Part shown: positions 8,852-17,559 of the stretch, one piece after another
Layout of the letters: each line of letters begins with the position of its first letter
How positions within the stretch are numbered: position 1 is the stretch's first letter
NCBI GenBank assembly: GCA_008375315.1
Contig: CP032507.1
Location: 3,248,071 to 3,312,070 of the forward strand
DNA: 64,000 nt
Direction of reading: 5' to 3'
DNA from: Ectothiorhodospiraceae bacterium BW-2
GTDB lineage: Bacteria; Pseudomonadota; Gammaproteobacteria; Thiohalomonadales; Thiohalomonadaceae
Made by a program: the position numbers and the translations under genes
The notes under the pieces: model-generated
Seen by the model: the letters and a program-made list of their open reading frames with translations, nothing else
Databases searched by the model: none
What the model was told of the DNA's origin: nothing

Positions 8852-11038
8852 ATGCCCGCATTTAAACGCAAACTTTTGCCCAAAGTTATTAGCTCAATTA
8901 TTCTTGGTTCAACACTCTCTCTCGGAGGATGTCTCTCAGATGATGATGAAGGGAGTATGGATACCGCAGGAGGGGCGACAGATAGCGGAACCACAGGGGA
9001 TTCGGCCATTACACCACCTCAAATAGGTGAAGGAAGTACCACAGAAACGACTCCTAATACAGATGAGAGTAGCGTTGCCTCAAGTGATTCCAACTCGACT
9101 GCGGCATCCTCTAAAGTGATTGCGCCAGGAGAACTCTGCCCTAATGGTGGTATTCAAATCGACACCGGTATTGACGAAAATGGTAACGGTATTTTAGATA
9201 GTAGCGAAGTTGATAATTCGGAATTAATCTGTCACGGTTTAAATGGTGAAAAGGGGGCGGATGGAGCAGCAGGCCCCGCTGGTACGACAGGCCCAGCCGG
9301 AGCGACAGGCCCAGCTGGAGCGGCGGGGGCGGATGGAGCCGGACAACTCATCCATTTGGTACAAAAGGGGCGCTACCACTCCAACATTTTTGCTGAAAGC
9401 GCTGCAGAAATAGTCACTTTTGACCCCGATAGTCAACGGATATTCACTGTTAATGCCCAATCCGGTAAAATCGATATCATTAACGCGGCGGATATTAATA
9501 ACTTATCATTCGTCGAATCGCTGGATGTCGCAAACGATATTAGCTCAAACAACCTCGGTACACCGGGTGCCGCTAACAGTGTCGCAGTCTATCACGGCCT
9601 ATTAGCCGTTGCGATTGAGGCGAATCCGAAAACTGACGAGGGCTGGATCGCCTTCTATCGTCTCTCAGATAGCGTCTTTCTGTCAGCGGTTAAAGTTGGC
9701 GCTCTACCCGATATGGTCACCTTTACCCCCGATGGTAAACAAGTGGTTAGCGCCATAGAGGGTGAACCGGCTGAAGATGATTATAGTCCCGATCCTGAGG
9801 GCGGTGTCGCTGTCATAGATATCACTTGGGATGGCACTACCCTAACAACCGCTCTCACTAATATCACCTTTACAGACTTTAATGTCGGCGGTAGCCGTCA
9901 TAGCGAATTACCCGATAAACTGATTCTAAATGGTTATAACGCCTCAGTCGCACAAGATTTAGAGCCGGAGTATATTGCAGTGAGCAGCGATAGCAAAACT
10001 GCCTATGTTGCCCTGCAAGAGAATAACGGTGTTGCTGTTATCGACTTAACCCAAAAGAGCGTTACCAAACTATACGCCTTTGGTTTTAAAGATCACTCTA
10101 TTCCTGGCAATGAGTTAGATGGTAATCACAAGGATAAGATGGTCAGCCTCAAAAACGAACCCGCTTTTGGGCTCTATCAACCCGATTCGATTGCCACAAT
10201 GAGCGTTAATGGCATTAACTATCTACTAACAGCTAATGAGGGTGATGATCGTAGCGACTGGGTGAAAGAGCTTTCGCAAACAGAGTGTGAGACTGGTAAG
10301 TTCTACTTCAATCTTGATGATAACGAATGTGCCGATGATATTACGCTAAAAGATGCTCTCGATAATAGCGTTTATAATCCGACAGATCCTAGTGCTAAAC
10401 TTGATCTCTCAAACTTTGCCAGTGGTGGCGATTTAGCCTCTACCGTCAATCGCGTTAAATTCTCCCATAGCGCTACCTTAAACTATGGCGATGTCGATGG
10501 AGATGACAAAACAGATAAGATACTTACCTATGGTGGACGCTCATTTGCTATCTGGAATATGGAGGATGGCTCTTTAGTCTATGATTCAGGCAACGACTTT
10601 GAGCGTATCACCGCACTGCGGTATGGTGCCGATTTTAATCAGACCAATGACGAGCAGGGAGCCGAGGATAGGAGTGATAATAAAGGCCCAGAACCAGAAG
10701 CGCTAACCGTAGGTAAAATCGGCGGCCACACCTACGCCTTTATCGGCCTAGAGCGAATGGGCGGCATCATGATTTATGATGTCTCCAATCCCAATAACGC
10801 ACACTTTGTCGAATATATCAATAATCGTGATATGACCAAAGACCCTGACGATAACGCAGACAGCGATGGTGATGGCGTTAAGGAGTACAGTGTCGATGCA
10901 GGAGATTTAGGCCCAGAAGGGTTTAAATTTGTTGAAGCTAGCAAGAGCCCTTCAGGTCAGCCACTACTCATTATCGGCAACGAGGTCAGCGGCACCACCA
11001 CCCTCTATGAGATTACCTCCACTCGTCTTAGCGAGTAG
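8852..11038 (+). CDS. Lipoprotein with collagen-like segment and choice-of-anchor I propeller
   Basis: 728 residues. A lipobox (LSLGGC, Cys27) is followed by a Ser/Thr/Asp-rich linker, a short Cys-containing, calcium-loop-like segment (DENGNGILDSSEVD, Cys96 and Cys127), eleven Gly-X-Y triplets (132-164), and then a long propeller-like domain matching the choice-of-anchor I family often found beside phytase or alkaline phosphatase modules. A DSDGDG calcium-type motif lies near the C-terminus. A strong AGGAG precedes the ATG. It is probably a cell-surface lipoprotein; enzymatic activity is uncertain. It is likely co-transcribed with the binding protein 55 bp upstream. Confidence 0.82.
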   Translation: MPAFKRKLLPKVISSIILGSTLSLGGCLSDDDEGSMDTAGGATDSGTTGDSAITPPQIGEGSTTETTPNTDESSVASSDSNSTAASSKVIAPGELCPNGGIQIDTGIDENGNGILDSSEVDNSELICHGLNGEKGADGAAGPAGTTGPAGATGPAGAAGADGAGQLIHLVQKGRYHSNIFAESAAEIVTFDPDSQRIFTVNAQSGKIDIINAADINNLSFVESLDVANDISSNNLGTPGAANSVAVYHGLLAVAIEANPKTDEGWIAFYRLSDSVFLSAVKVGALPDMVTFTPDGKQVVSAIEGEPAEDDYSPDPEGGVAVIDITWDGTTLTTALTNITFTDFNVGGSRHSELPDKLILNGYNASVAQDLEPEYIAVSSDSKTAYVALQENNGVAVIDLTQKSVTKLYAFGFKDHSIPGNELDGNHKDKMVSLKNEPAFGLYQPDSIATMSVNGINYLLTANEGDDRSDWVKELSQTECETGKFYFNLDDNECADDITLKDALDNSVYNPTDPSAKLDLSNFASGGDLASTVNRVKFSHSATLNYGDVDGDDKTDKILTYGGRSFAIWNMEDGSLVYDSGNDFERITALRYGADFNQTNDEQGAEDRSDNKGPEPEALTVGKIGGHTYAFIGLERMGGIMIYDVSNPNNAHFVEYINNRDMTKDPDDNADSDGDGVKEYSVDAGDLGPEGFKFVEASKSPSGQPLLIIGNEVSGTTTLYEITSTRLSE
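9245..9343 (+). repeat. Collagen-like Gly-X-Y coding repeat
   Basis: Eleven consecutive Gly-X-Y codon triplets inside the lipoprotein gene, several of them GPAG A/T T/A repeats with near-identical 9-18 bp DNA units (about 9270-9325). Replication slippage here would change the number of triplets without breaking the frame. Confidence 0.85.
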
Positions 11039-11053
11039 ATAAAACCAAACCCT

Positions 11054-11075
11054 CCTCCCCCCTCACCGGGGGAGG
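11054..11075. terminator. GC-rich hairpin between convergent genes
   Basis: An 8-bp all-GC-rich perfect stem (11054-11061 with 11068-11075, CCTCCCCC/GGGGGAGG) with a 6-nt loop. On the minus strand it is followed by GGGTTTGGTTTTATC, so it is a good terminator for the long minus-strand run ending at 11083. It may also stop transcription from the lipoprotein gene. Confidence 0.7.
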
Positions 11076-11082
11076 CTTCCCC

Positions 11083-12420
11083 CTACGACTCCCCGTCAGG
11101 AAGCTGCTCATCGCTATTAGCATAGATAGACAACCTATTTTTGCCCCCATTTTTCGCTTTATACATCGCAATATCGGCATGACGGAGAAGAGTATCCCTA
11201 TCCTGTCCATGCTTAGGGTAGAAAGCGCCTCCAACACTCACACCGATCTGGCATAGCTGCCCATCAACCACAAACGGCGAACTGACCACAGCGATTGCCG
11301 TATCTCCAATCGCCTTTAACTCTCGCTTCTTCTCAACGGCGGGTAATAGGATAACAAACTCATCTCCGCCAATACGATAGAGAGGCAGATCAAGCTGATG
11401 CTGCTGCTTTAACCCATTGAGTAACCGATTACCAAACGCGGCCAACAGACCATCCCCCACCGCATGACCTAAGGTATCATTCACCTTTTTAAAATCATCC
11501 AAATCAAAAAACATAAGCGCAAACGGGAGCCGCTGCTCAACCTGTTCAGACAACGCCTTCTGAAAAGCGTGACGATTCGGCAGCGCCGTCACAGAGTCAA
11601 AATAGGCCAACCGCCGCTCCTGATGGTGATGGTGCTGTAGCTTCTGCTGCATTGTCGCTAGCGCCTCGGCCAAAATATGCAGCTCTCGATCACCGGCGAG
11701 GGGGATCTTATGCTCTAACTCCCCCTGACCAATCCTCTCTGCGGCTATCGCTAGAGCAGTCAACGGCTTAACCAGATAACCAGAGAGAATCTTCCCGACC
11801 CAAAAGGCCAGCACCAGCACCAGCGCGATAGTCGCAAGATAGACTAGCCCCATCTGCTGCCAAAAACTGGTGACCGAACTAGAGAAGGAGGCCTCCAGAT
11901 AGCTCTGATACTGCTCCCCGACCGAAGTCGAGACATCCGCCACCAAATAGCCGAGCGTGAGCTCGCGATCACCTATTGCCTGATAGAAAATGAGGTGGCC
12001 ATTACTAACCTCTCTAATTCGCTCCCCTTCGGTCAGCGGTATAATATCGACAGCACTAATATGGGTTTGATGATCAGGATAGGGACGATTCCCATCATGG
12101 ACTAAATTCCAGTCGCTATCGGTCACATAGAGACCATAAATTTCATGATGATTCGCACTATATTTAAGTAAGCGCGTAATCTCATGAAAGCGATAGTTAT
12201 AGAGCGGATCAAACAGATTATCGGCCATCGTTTGCATCAAAATTGTCGTTTTACGAATGACCTCCTCTTTCACCGCCTCATTCAGAGACTCCTTAGCTAC
12301 TTTAAGTTGGCCTTTGACCGCAAAATGGGTGGTCGCTATCGAAATAGCGAGCACCACAATAACCACCAATAGTGTGGTAATAAAAAAAGTTAAGCTAATT
12401 CGGGTACGAAAGTTTTTCAA
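11083..12420 (-). CDS. Membrane diguanylate cyclase (HAMP-GGDEF)
   Basis: About 445 residues: TM near the N-terminus, a periplasmic sensor of about 150 residues, a second TM (VYLATIALVLVLAFWVG), HAMP, and a GGDEF domain with intact active site RIGGDEF and DSVTALPNRHAF. It would make cyclic di-GMP from GTP. The RxxD inhibitory site is not evident ahead of GGDEF. The start is uncertain: TTG at 12420 has an AAGAG upstream and gives MKNFRTRISL just before TM1, while a TTG at 12447 would also be in frame. It overlaps the PhnD-like gene by about 26 bp and is the last gene of the long minus-strand run. Confidence 0.85.
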   Translation of the reverse strand: MKNFRTRISLTFFITTLLVVIVVLAISIATTHFAVKGQLKVAKESLNEAVKEEVIRKTTILMQTMADNLFDPLYNYRFHEITRLLKYSANHHEIYGLYVTDSDWNLVHDGNRPYPDHQTHISAVDIIPLTEGERIREVSNGHLIFYQAIGDRELTLGYLVADVSTSVGEQYQSYLEASFSSSVTSFWQQMGLVYLATIALVLVLAFWVGKILSGYLVKPLTALAIAAERIGQGELEHKIPLAGDRELHILAEALATMQQKLQHHHHQERRLAYFDSVTALPNRHAFQKALSEQVEQRLPFALMFFDLDDFKKVNDTLGHAVGDGLLAAFGNRLLNGLKQQHQLDLPLYRIGGDEFVILLPAVEKKRELKAIGDTAIAVVSSPFVVDGQLCQIGVSVGGAFYPKHGQDRDTLLRHADIAMYKAKNGGKNRLSIYANSDEQLPDGES

Positions 12421-13306
12421 TGCTAGGATAACTCTTGATGAAGGCAATAATCGAATTAATCTGCTCCAAATCGCGTTCGGTTAGCCGATTAAAACCGCTC
12501 GTCTTATCATAACTTCTCATGAGTTTACCCTCTGGCTCCTCCTCGGCTAAGGCTAATAGACTCTTAACTAATAACTCCCGCTGCCCCGAGGAGAGTTGGG
12601 TTGAAAAGAGTTCAATGCTACGAGGATATTGCTTCGACTGAAACAGTGGTCGCGTCTTATCTACCCAATCACGACTCATAAACTGCCGATTATGGTAGTC
12701 ACTATCACTAAATAGCGCTGCCTGTACCAGATCAAGCTGCAACCAAGAGAGCGAATTCTCCTCATCATCGCTATGGACCAAATTAATTGAGTCCGCCTCA
12801 GCATCCTCTCTCGGTGATGAGAGCAGCTTGAGCGGTAATCCCCTCTCCATCAACTCGCGATAGAGTAGAAAAAAACCACTAAAGCTACCACTATCCTCGG
12901 TGGCAACCTTAGCGCCAACTAACTGCTCTAGGCTTGTATAGCGCTTATGGGCCACCAGCACCGAGCCATAATTTTTAACCCCCCCTTTATGCCGATTTAA
13001 CAGCGGCACCATCACATTGGCCTCAACCAGTAGCGCGGCGGTATAGGCCGACTCACTAACCCAGTGCAACTCACCCTTTTGTGCTAACTGGAGTAGTTGA
13101 GCCGTATCTTCAGCCACCACCACCTTCGCTTGGGTAAACCCCAGCTCGGGCCGATTTGCGATGACATAGTCGGCTATCGGCTGCATTTTCGCCACCGTTT
13201 TTTGAATATTGCTGCTAACCCTGCTTATATAGAGCGTCTCAGCAGTCGCGGGTTGTAATAATAGAGTCGTCAAAATCAAAGCAAAAAATAGCGTGAGTTG
13301 CTGCAT
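12395..13306 (-). CDS. PhnD-like periplasmic binding protein
   Basis: 303 residues with a signal peptide (cleavage about LQPATA|ETL) and a PhnD/phosphonate-type type-2 binding fold: AKVATEDSGSFSGFFLLYREL corresponds to the LGLxDxxSTSG loop of the family. It lacks the AIFGPN-like anion motif seen in the paralogue at 39624-40466, so its ligand may differ. No transporter genes are nearby. It lies between a REC-kinase and a diguanylate cyclase, with which it overlaps, suggesting it delivers a periplasmic signal to one of these membrane or receiver proteins (inference). Confidence 0.75.
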   Translation of the reverse strand: MQQLTLFFALILTTLLLQPATAETLYISRVSSNIQKTVAKMQPIADYVIANRPELGFTQAKVVVAEDTAQLLQLAQKGELHWVSESAYTAALLVEANVMVPLLNRHKGGVKNYGSVLVAHKRYTSLEQLVGAKVATEDSGSFSGFFLLYRELMERGLPLKLLSSPREDAEADSINLVHSDDEENSLSWLQLDLVQAALFSDSDYHNRQFMSRDWVDKTRPLFQSKQYPRSIELFSTQLSSGQRELLVKSLLALAEEEPEGKLMRSYDKTSGFNRLTERDLEQINSIIAFIKSYPSIEKLSYPN

Positions 13307-13312
13307 AATAGA

Positions 13313-14572
13313 CTACTCCCCTATCGATAATCTTGGTTGTTTTTTGGGCAAGGTAAAGTTAAAAATGGCCCCCTGACCATCATGACGATTAGCCGCCTTA
13401 ATACTGCCGCCATGGAGTCGGATTAGCTCTCGACTAAGCGCCAATCCCAAGCCAAGGCCATTGGCTTGACTATGGGAGTCACTCGATTTGGTGAAGGGTC
13501 TAAAGATTAGCTCCTCCTCCCCTGCGGGAATACCGATCCCCTCATCAATAACGGCCACCGATATCTCCTGAGAGTTGTCAAGACCACCAAGACTCTTATC
13601 ACTCAAGATAATCGTCACTGTGGCCCCATGAGGGGAGAATCTCACCGCATTACTTAACAGATTGATAATAACACGCTCTATCTTCTCAGAATCTATCTCT
13701 ACAATGAGAGGAGTGTTGGCAGTGTGAACCAGCACATTGACACTCTTTCTTTGCATCGTGGAGGATAGGGCACTACGGGCGTTATCCACAATAGTCACCA
13801 TCTCTACCGGTTGGATATTTAAATCGATATATCCGCTCTCTAGTTTGGAGACATTGAGCAAATTCTCTACCATAATCAGTAAGCGTTTGCCACTCTCATG
13901 AATATAACTAAAATACCTCTTCTCCTGCTCATTCCCCCCACTATGCTCCATACCTATATTGGCAAAGCTGAGAATCGCGTGTAGTGGTGTTCTCATCTCA
14001 TGCGAAACATTGGCCATAAAGAGTGATTTAGATAAGTTTGCCTGCTCTGCCTCCATCGATTTATAGATCGCCTGCTCATGCAGTGAAAAGGCTCGCAAGG
14101 AGGAGACAATTGAGGTAAAGAGTCGATCCCTTGTTAAATGCTGCTTCTCATAGTAGTTATTAATATTAAATCGTACAATCACATCCTGACTCGGAGCGAT
14201 ACCCGCCTGTCCGGTACGCAGTACGATTTGTACGACTTGGTTATCTAGCTCATTGCGAATATAGTTAACCAACTGTAGGCCGCTATCCTCACTCTCCATG
14301 ACAACATCTAACAAAATCAGGGCAATATCACTATGCTCCGCTAGGAGCTGTCGCCCCTCCTCGGCAGAATAGGCGTGTACAAACTCAAACGATCTCCCTT
14401 GATAGTGGTGGTGTCGCATCGATAGCTGAGTCACCTGATGCACATCCGGCTCATCATCAATCAGGGCTATTTTCCATCGCCCCTCCTCCCCCTCTCTCTC
14501 ATTGTCAGCCTCATCCTCCTCCTCACAAAAGATAATCTCATCACTCTCTATCGCTGGTATGACTGAGTTCAA
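13313..14572 (-). CDS. Receiver-histidine kinase (REC-HisKA-HATPase)
   Basis: 419 residues, soluble. An acidic N-terminus is followed by a receiver domain (IDDEPDVHQVT; phospho-acceptor in LILLDVVMES; LRTGQAG loop), then HisKA (FMANVSHEMRTPLHAIL) and HATPase (VIDEGIGIPAGEE, NGLGLGLALSRELIRLHGG). The receiver is the same subtype as that of the REC-HD-GYP protein at 22461-24026. It starts at a TTG that has AAGGAG at 7 bp. It probably receives phosphate from the CBS-kinase encoded just upstream and passes it on (inference). Confidence 0.9.
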   Translation of the reverse strand: MNSVIPAIESDEIIFCEEEDEADNEREGEEGRWKIALIDDEPDVHQVTQLSMRHHHYQGRSFEFVHAYSAEEGRQLLAEHSDIALILLDVVMESEDSGLQLVNYIRNELDNQVVQIVLRTGQAGIAPSQDVIVRFNINNYYEKQHLTRDRLFTSIVSSLRAFSLHEQAIYKSMEAEQANLSKSLFMANVSHEMRTPLHAILSFANIGMEHSGGNEQEKRYFSYIHESGKRLLIMVENLLNVSKLESGYIDLNIQPVEMVTIVDNARSALSSTMQRKSVNVLVHTANTPLIVEIDSEKIERVIINLLSNAVRFSPHGATVTIILSDKSLGGLDNSQEISVAVIDEGIGIPAGEEELIFRPFTKSSDSHSQANGLGLGLALSRELIRLHGGSIKAANRHDGQGAIFNFTLPKKQPRLSIGE

Positions 14573-14592
14573 AATTGGCTCCTTAATATGGA

Positions 14593-15849
14593 TTAAATCG
14601 GAAATATAATAGTAAAGCGGGTGCCACCTAAAGCGCTATTGCTCTCAACAGCGATCTCGCCATGAAGCACATCAGTGACTAGGTTATAGACAATATGGAG
14701 CCCTAGCCCACTCCCCCCTCGATGGCGTAGCGTCGTAAAAAAGGGATCAAAAATGTTACCGATAATCGCCTCTTCAATCCCCTTGCCACTATCTTGACAG
14801 ATAAGGTGAATCGAACCTTTAGTTTCAAACAGCGTTATCTCAACCGAACCGTGACGACTCTGCTCTGATCCCGACTCTGAATCAAAAGCGTGCTCTAGTG
14901 CATTGAGCACTAAATTGGTAATAATTTGCGAGATAGCACTCGGCGAGGTCGTGACCACGATGGGTTGATGGGGAGAGTTCAATCGAACCGGTTGTGGATA
15001 GTGGCATAATGTCGGTTTCATACTATCTAATAGCTGTTGACAATACTCCCCTAACTCAAAGGTTCGTAGCTCATTACTCGTCTGATCGACTGCAATCGAT
15101 TTAAAGTTTCTAATAATCTCATTAGCTCTGGAGAGGTTGGCGTGAATCAGTGCGGTAGAGTCACTCACTAGCTCTGAAAAATGAGTTAATAGTGAGCGTT
15201 TAAGCTGTCCTGCTCGAAGGAGATCGACTAACTTTGCCGCCTCGTCCTGAAGTGTGCTCGCGGCGGTGACCGCTATACCGATAGGGGTATTGACCTCATG
15301 GGCAACCCCCGCCACCAGACTCCCTAAATAGGCCATCTTCTCCCGCTGAATAAGCGCCTGCTGCGCCTGCTCTAGCTGCTTTTTGGTCAACTTAACCTCG
15401 GCAAGAGCACTCTTTAACAGCGCCAAACCACTTACGAAACCGCAATAGAGGCCCTCTTGGGTCACTAAAATCCCATTTTCGATTAAGTGGTTTCGATTGC
15501 GCTCAAACAGGGTGCTCACCTGCGCTACTGAGTCGAAATAGTCAGCCGTGAAGGGGGTGTGATCCATCATTACCGACACGCTACGGTGCCGATAGATATC
15601 GCGGCCATAGAGTTGTAGATACTTTATCTGAAAGTGAGTGCGAGAGATGATCCCGATAGGAGAGTTTTCGCTATCGACCACAGGTATTGCAGCCGCATCT
15701 GGTCGTAGCTTTAGCCACGATTCGGCATCAATACAGAGCGCGTCATCACTAAGCGCAGGATAGGGGGCCATAATCGCACCGAGATAGATGGCCGAGTCAC
15801 TCTCGCTGCCTGCTTTTGTTAGAGATAGATTTCGAGACGCCACCTTCAT
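14593..15849 (-). CDS. Soluble histidine kinase with CBS-like sensor region
   Basis: 418 residues without a membrane segment. Residues 25-148 resemble the CBS-pair region found in EAL/GGDEF proteins (IPVVDSENSPIGIISRTHF, SVMMDHTPF, LVTQEGLYCGFVSG). Then come a coiled coil and an unusual HisKA box GVAHEVNTPIG (phospho-acceptor His about 184), with HATPase motifs GKGIEEAI and GGSGLGLHIVYNLV. Its kinase core is clearly paralogous to the membrane kinase at 24052-25500. An ATG (15849) and a GTG (15852) are adjacent; I chose the ATG. A nucleotide-type ligand for the CBS region is possible but unproven. Confidence 0.87.
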   Translation of the reverse strand: MKVASRNLSLTKAGSESDSAIYLGAIMAPYPALSDDALCIDAESWLKLRPDAAAIPVVDSENSPIGIISRTHFQIKYLQLYGRDIYRHRSVSVMMDHTPFTADYFDSVAQVSTLFERNRNHLIENGILVTQEGLYCGFVSGLALLKSALAEVKLTKKQLEQAQQALIQREKMAYLGSLVAGVAHEVNTPIGIAVTAASTLQDEAAKLVDLLRAGQLKRSLLTHFSELVSDSTALIHANLSRANEIIRNFKSIAVDQTSNELRTFELGEYCQQLLDSMKPTLCHYPQPVRLNSPHQPIVVTTSPSAISQIITNLVLNALEHAFDSESGSEQSRHGSVEITLFETKGSIHLICQDSGKGIEEAIIGNIFDPFFTTLRHRGGSGLGLHIVYNLVTDVLHGEIAVESNSALGGTRFTIIFPI

Positions 15850-15863
15850 CACCGCGCTATCAG

Positions 15864-16310
15864 TTAATAAGTCTGTACGACCCGTACACTACCTGTCACC
15901 GCACTCTCGATGGTCACCACACCAATCATATTTGGATCAGTACTGACCCTCTCAATAATTCGCTCTTTTGTCTCCACTTGGGGCGGTTTGCCTCGATTAG
16001 TAAATATCTTTTTAGCCCAATAGTTACGATATTGGCTACGACTTTTCTCTAGCACATTTTCAATAAAATAGAGGGTCTCGGGCTCATCACTACTCATCGA
16101 AATAGGTGTCGCTGGCCTACCATCGGCAAAACTCTTTGTCTTACCGAGAAAAATCGCCTTGATATCCTCTTTAGTGATCTCTGAGCGGTTATCAGGGTGG
16201 ACAATAACAACCACTTCGCCGCTCGCCTCTGCCACGGCCCCTCCTATCATGAGCATAAGCAGCGAGAGGAGAGCGAGAATGAGTTGAGTAGCCATATATC
16301 TTTGCATCAT
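15864..16310 (-). CDS. Half-size PstS-like periplasmic protein
   Basis: 148 residues with a signal peptide (MMQRYMATQL...AVAEA|SG). The mature part matches the N-terminal lobe of phosphate-binding proteins: VIVHPDNRSEITKEDIKAIF, a YWAKKIF-x-PP segment and DPNMIGVV. At half the length of PstS and without the SGSG phosphate loop it is probably not a transporter component. The start at 16310 follows an AGGGGGG sequence; longer readings run into the porin gene. It lies just downstream of a porin gene, as does its paralogue at 20805-21263. Confidence 0.82.
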   Translation of the reverse strand: MMQRYMATQLILALLSLLMLMIGGAVAEASGEVVVIVHPDNRSEITKEDIKAIFLGKTKSFADGRPATPISMSSDEPETLYFIENVLEKSRSQYRNYWAKKIFTNRGKPPQVETKERIIERVSTDPNMIGVVTIESAVTGSVRVVQTY

Positions 16311-16323
16311 AACCCCCCTGCCC

Positions 16324-17550
16324 TTAAATAATAAAATCGAGCGCAATGGTAAACAGTAGATCACGACCGGGATCGTCGCGATTATAGGCTGATGAGTGGT
16401 TGACATAAGAGGCACCCGCATCTCCGGCACGAGGACGAATCCAGTCGAGTTGGCTCTTTAGTATCATCTGTTCTGAGAGGCTATAGTTAACCCCCAACAC
16501 CAAGGTGTCGTGCGCAATCGATGAGGCAGAGCGCACCCCCTCTAAGCTGGCCGCTAATGGGGGCTGAGTGACCTGCGCACTAATATCTCTGCCCGCACGC
16601 TCACGCCACCCCCAAGTCAGATGGAGTAACCACTTATCGAGATAGCGACCGACCGTTAGATAGGTCCCATCCGTTCCACTCAAATAGGAGTCAAATTCGG
16701 AGTGAATCATCTCTCCGGTAAGTAACCATTGGCCACTCTCATAGATAAAACCGCCATATAGATAGAGAGAGTCCGCCTCTTGATGGCTCATCTCCTCGGC
16801 CAAGCCATGATAACCGAGCTGAGATAGCGTGGTGACCAGCGCTGTAATAGCCGCCGGCTCTGCTGTCGTTGCCCCTGAAATCAGGCCCATTTGTAGGGTT
16901 ATATTGTTATAAAAACCGGTAAAGTTAACAAAAATATTTTTATCAACACTCGCCTCGATCGGCTCTTCGTTAATATTTAAAATCTCCTCTGATGTGTAGA
17001 TACCAAAGCGCGATTCAAGTGATACCCCCCCCAAATCGGCATGATAGCTCACCTCAACCCCATCGACATCATAGACCGGAATGGCTCCATAGACCTCTCT
17101 CGGTGGCCGAACCCAGGGTTGGGTATAGGTGACCAGTCGAGAGGCTGAGTGGATTAGATTAGGATTTTGATAGCGTCCTAGGGTAAAGTTCCAAGCGGGT
17201 GAGGGGGTATAGAGGAGTGAGGCGATCGTCACCGTCGGTGCAAAGTCGTTATCGCTCTTTTTGCTAAGCGCCGCCTGCAAAGAGCCCTCAATAGTGGGTG
17301 AGACTCGATAGTTAAGTTGTGCCCCCGCTTTAGAGTCAAGCTCAGCATCACAACGACGACTCCTTCCCGGCCCCTCAGAGAGGGAGTTGTGCCGAAAATC
17401 GGCTTCACTATTATCGAAACAGGCCATCGCCAAGGTGCCAAAACCGTATAGAGTCATCCGATCCGAGGCGGCCACAACCGTCGCGGCGGTTAAGAGCGAT
17501 AGTGCTAGCGACAGATAGCCTGACCAGAGCAGCGTCGTACTATGTTTCAC
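16324..17550 (-). CDS. Outer-membrane porin-like protein
   Basis: 408 residues. A signal peptide (cleavage about TVVAA|SDR) is followed by strongly alternating beta-strand sequence (LYGFGTLAM, AGAQLNYRVSPTIEGSLQAAL) and C-terminal strands typical of gammaproteobacterial porins. Together with the paralogue at 21266-22480 it shares the motif WVRPPxxxYGxIxVxxxDGVxxS. GTG start. A porin followed directly by a half-size PstS-like gene is found twice in this window. Function: probably diffusion of small anions into the periplasm. Confidence 0.8.
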   Translation of the reverse strand: MKHSTTLLWSGYLSLALSLLTAATVVAASDRMTLYGFGTLAMACFDNSEADFRHNSLSEGPGRSRRCDAELDSKAGAQLNYRVSPTIEGSLQAALSKKSDNDFAPTVTIASLLYTPSPAWNFTLGRYQNPNLIHSASRLVTYTQPWVRPPREVYGAIPVYDVDGVEVSYHADLGGVSLESRFGIYTSEEILNINEEPIEASVDKNIFVNFTGFYNNITLQMGLISGATTAEPAAITALVTTLSQLGYHGLAEEMSHQEADSLYLYGGFIYESGQWLLTGEMIHSEFDSYLSGTDGTYLTVGRYLDKWLLHLTWGWRERAGRDISAQVTQPPLAASLEGVRSASSIAHDTLVLGVNYSLSEQMILKSQLDWIRPRAGDAGASYVNHSSAYNRDDPGRDLLFTIALDFII

Positions 17551-17559
17551 GCCCGCCCC

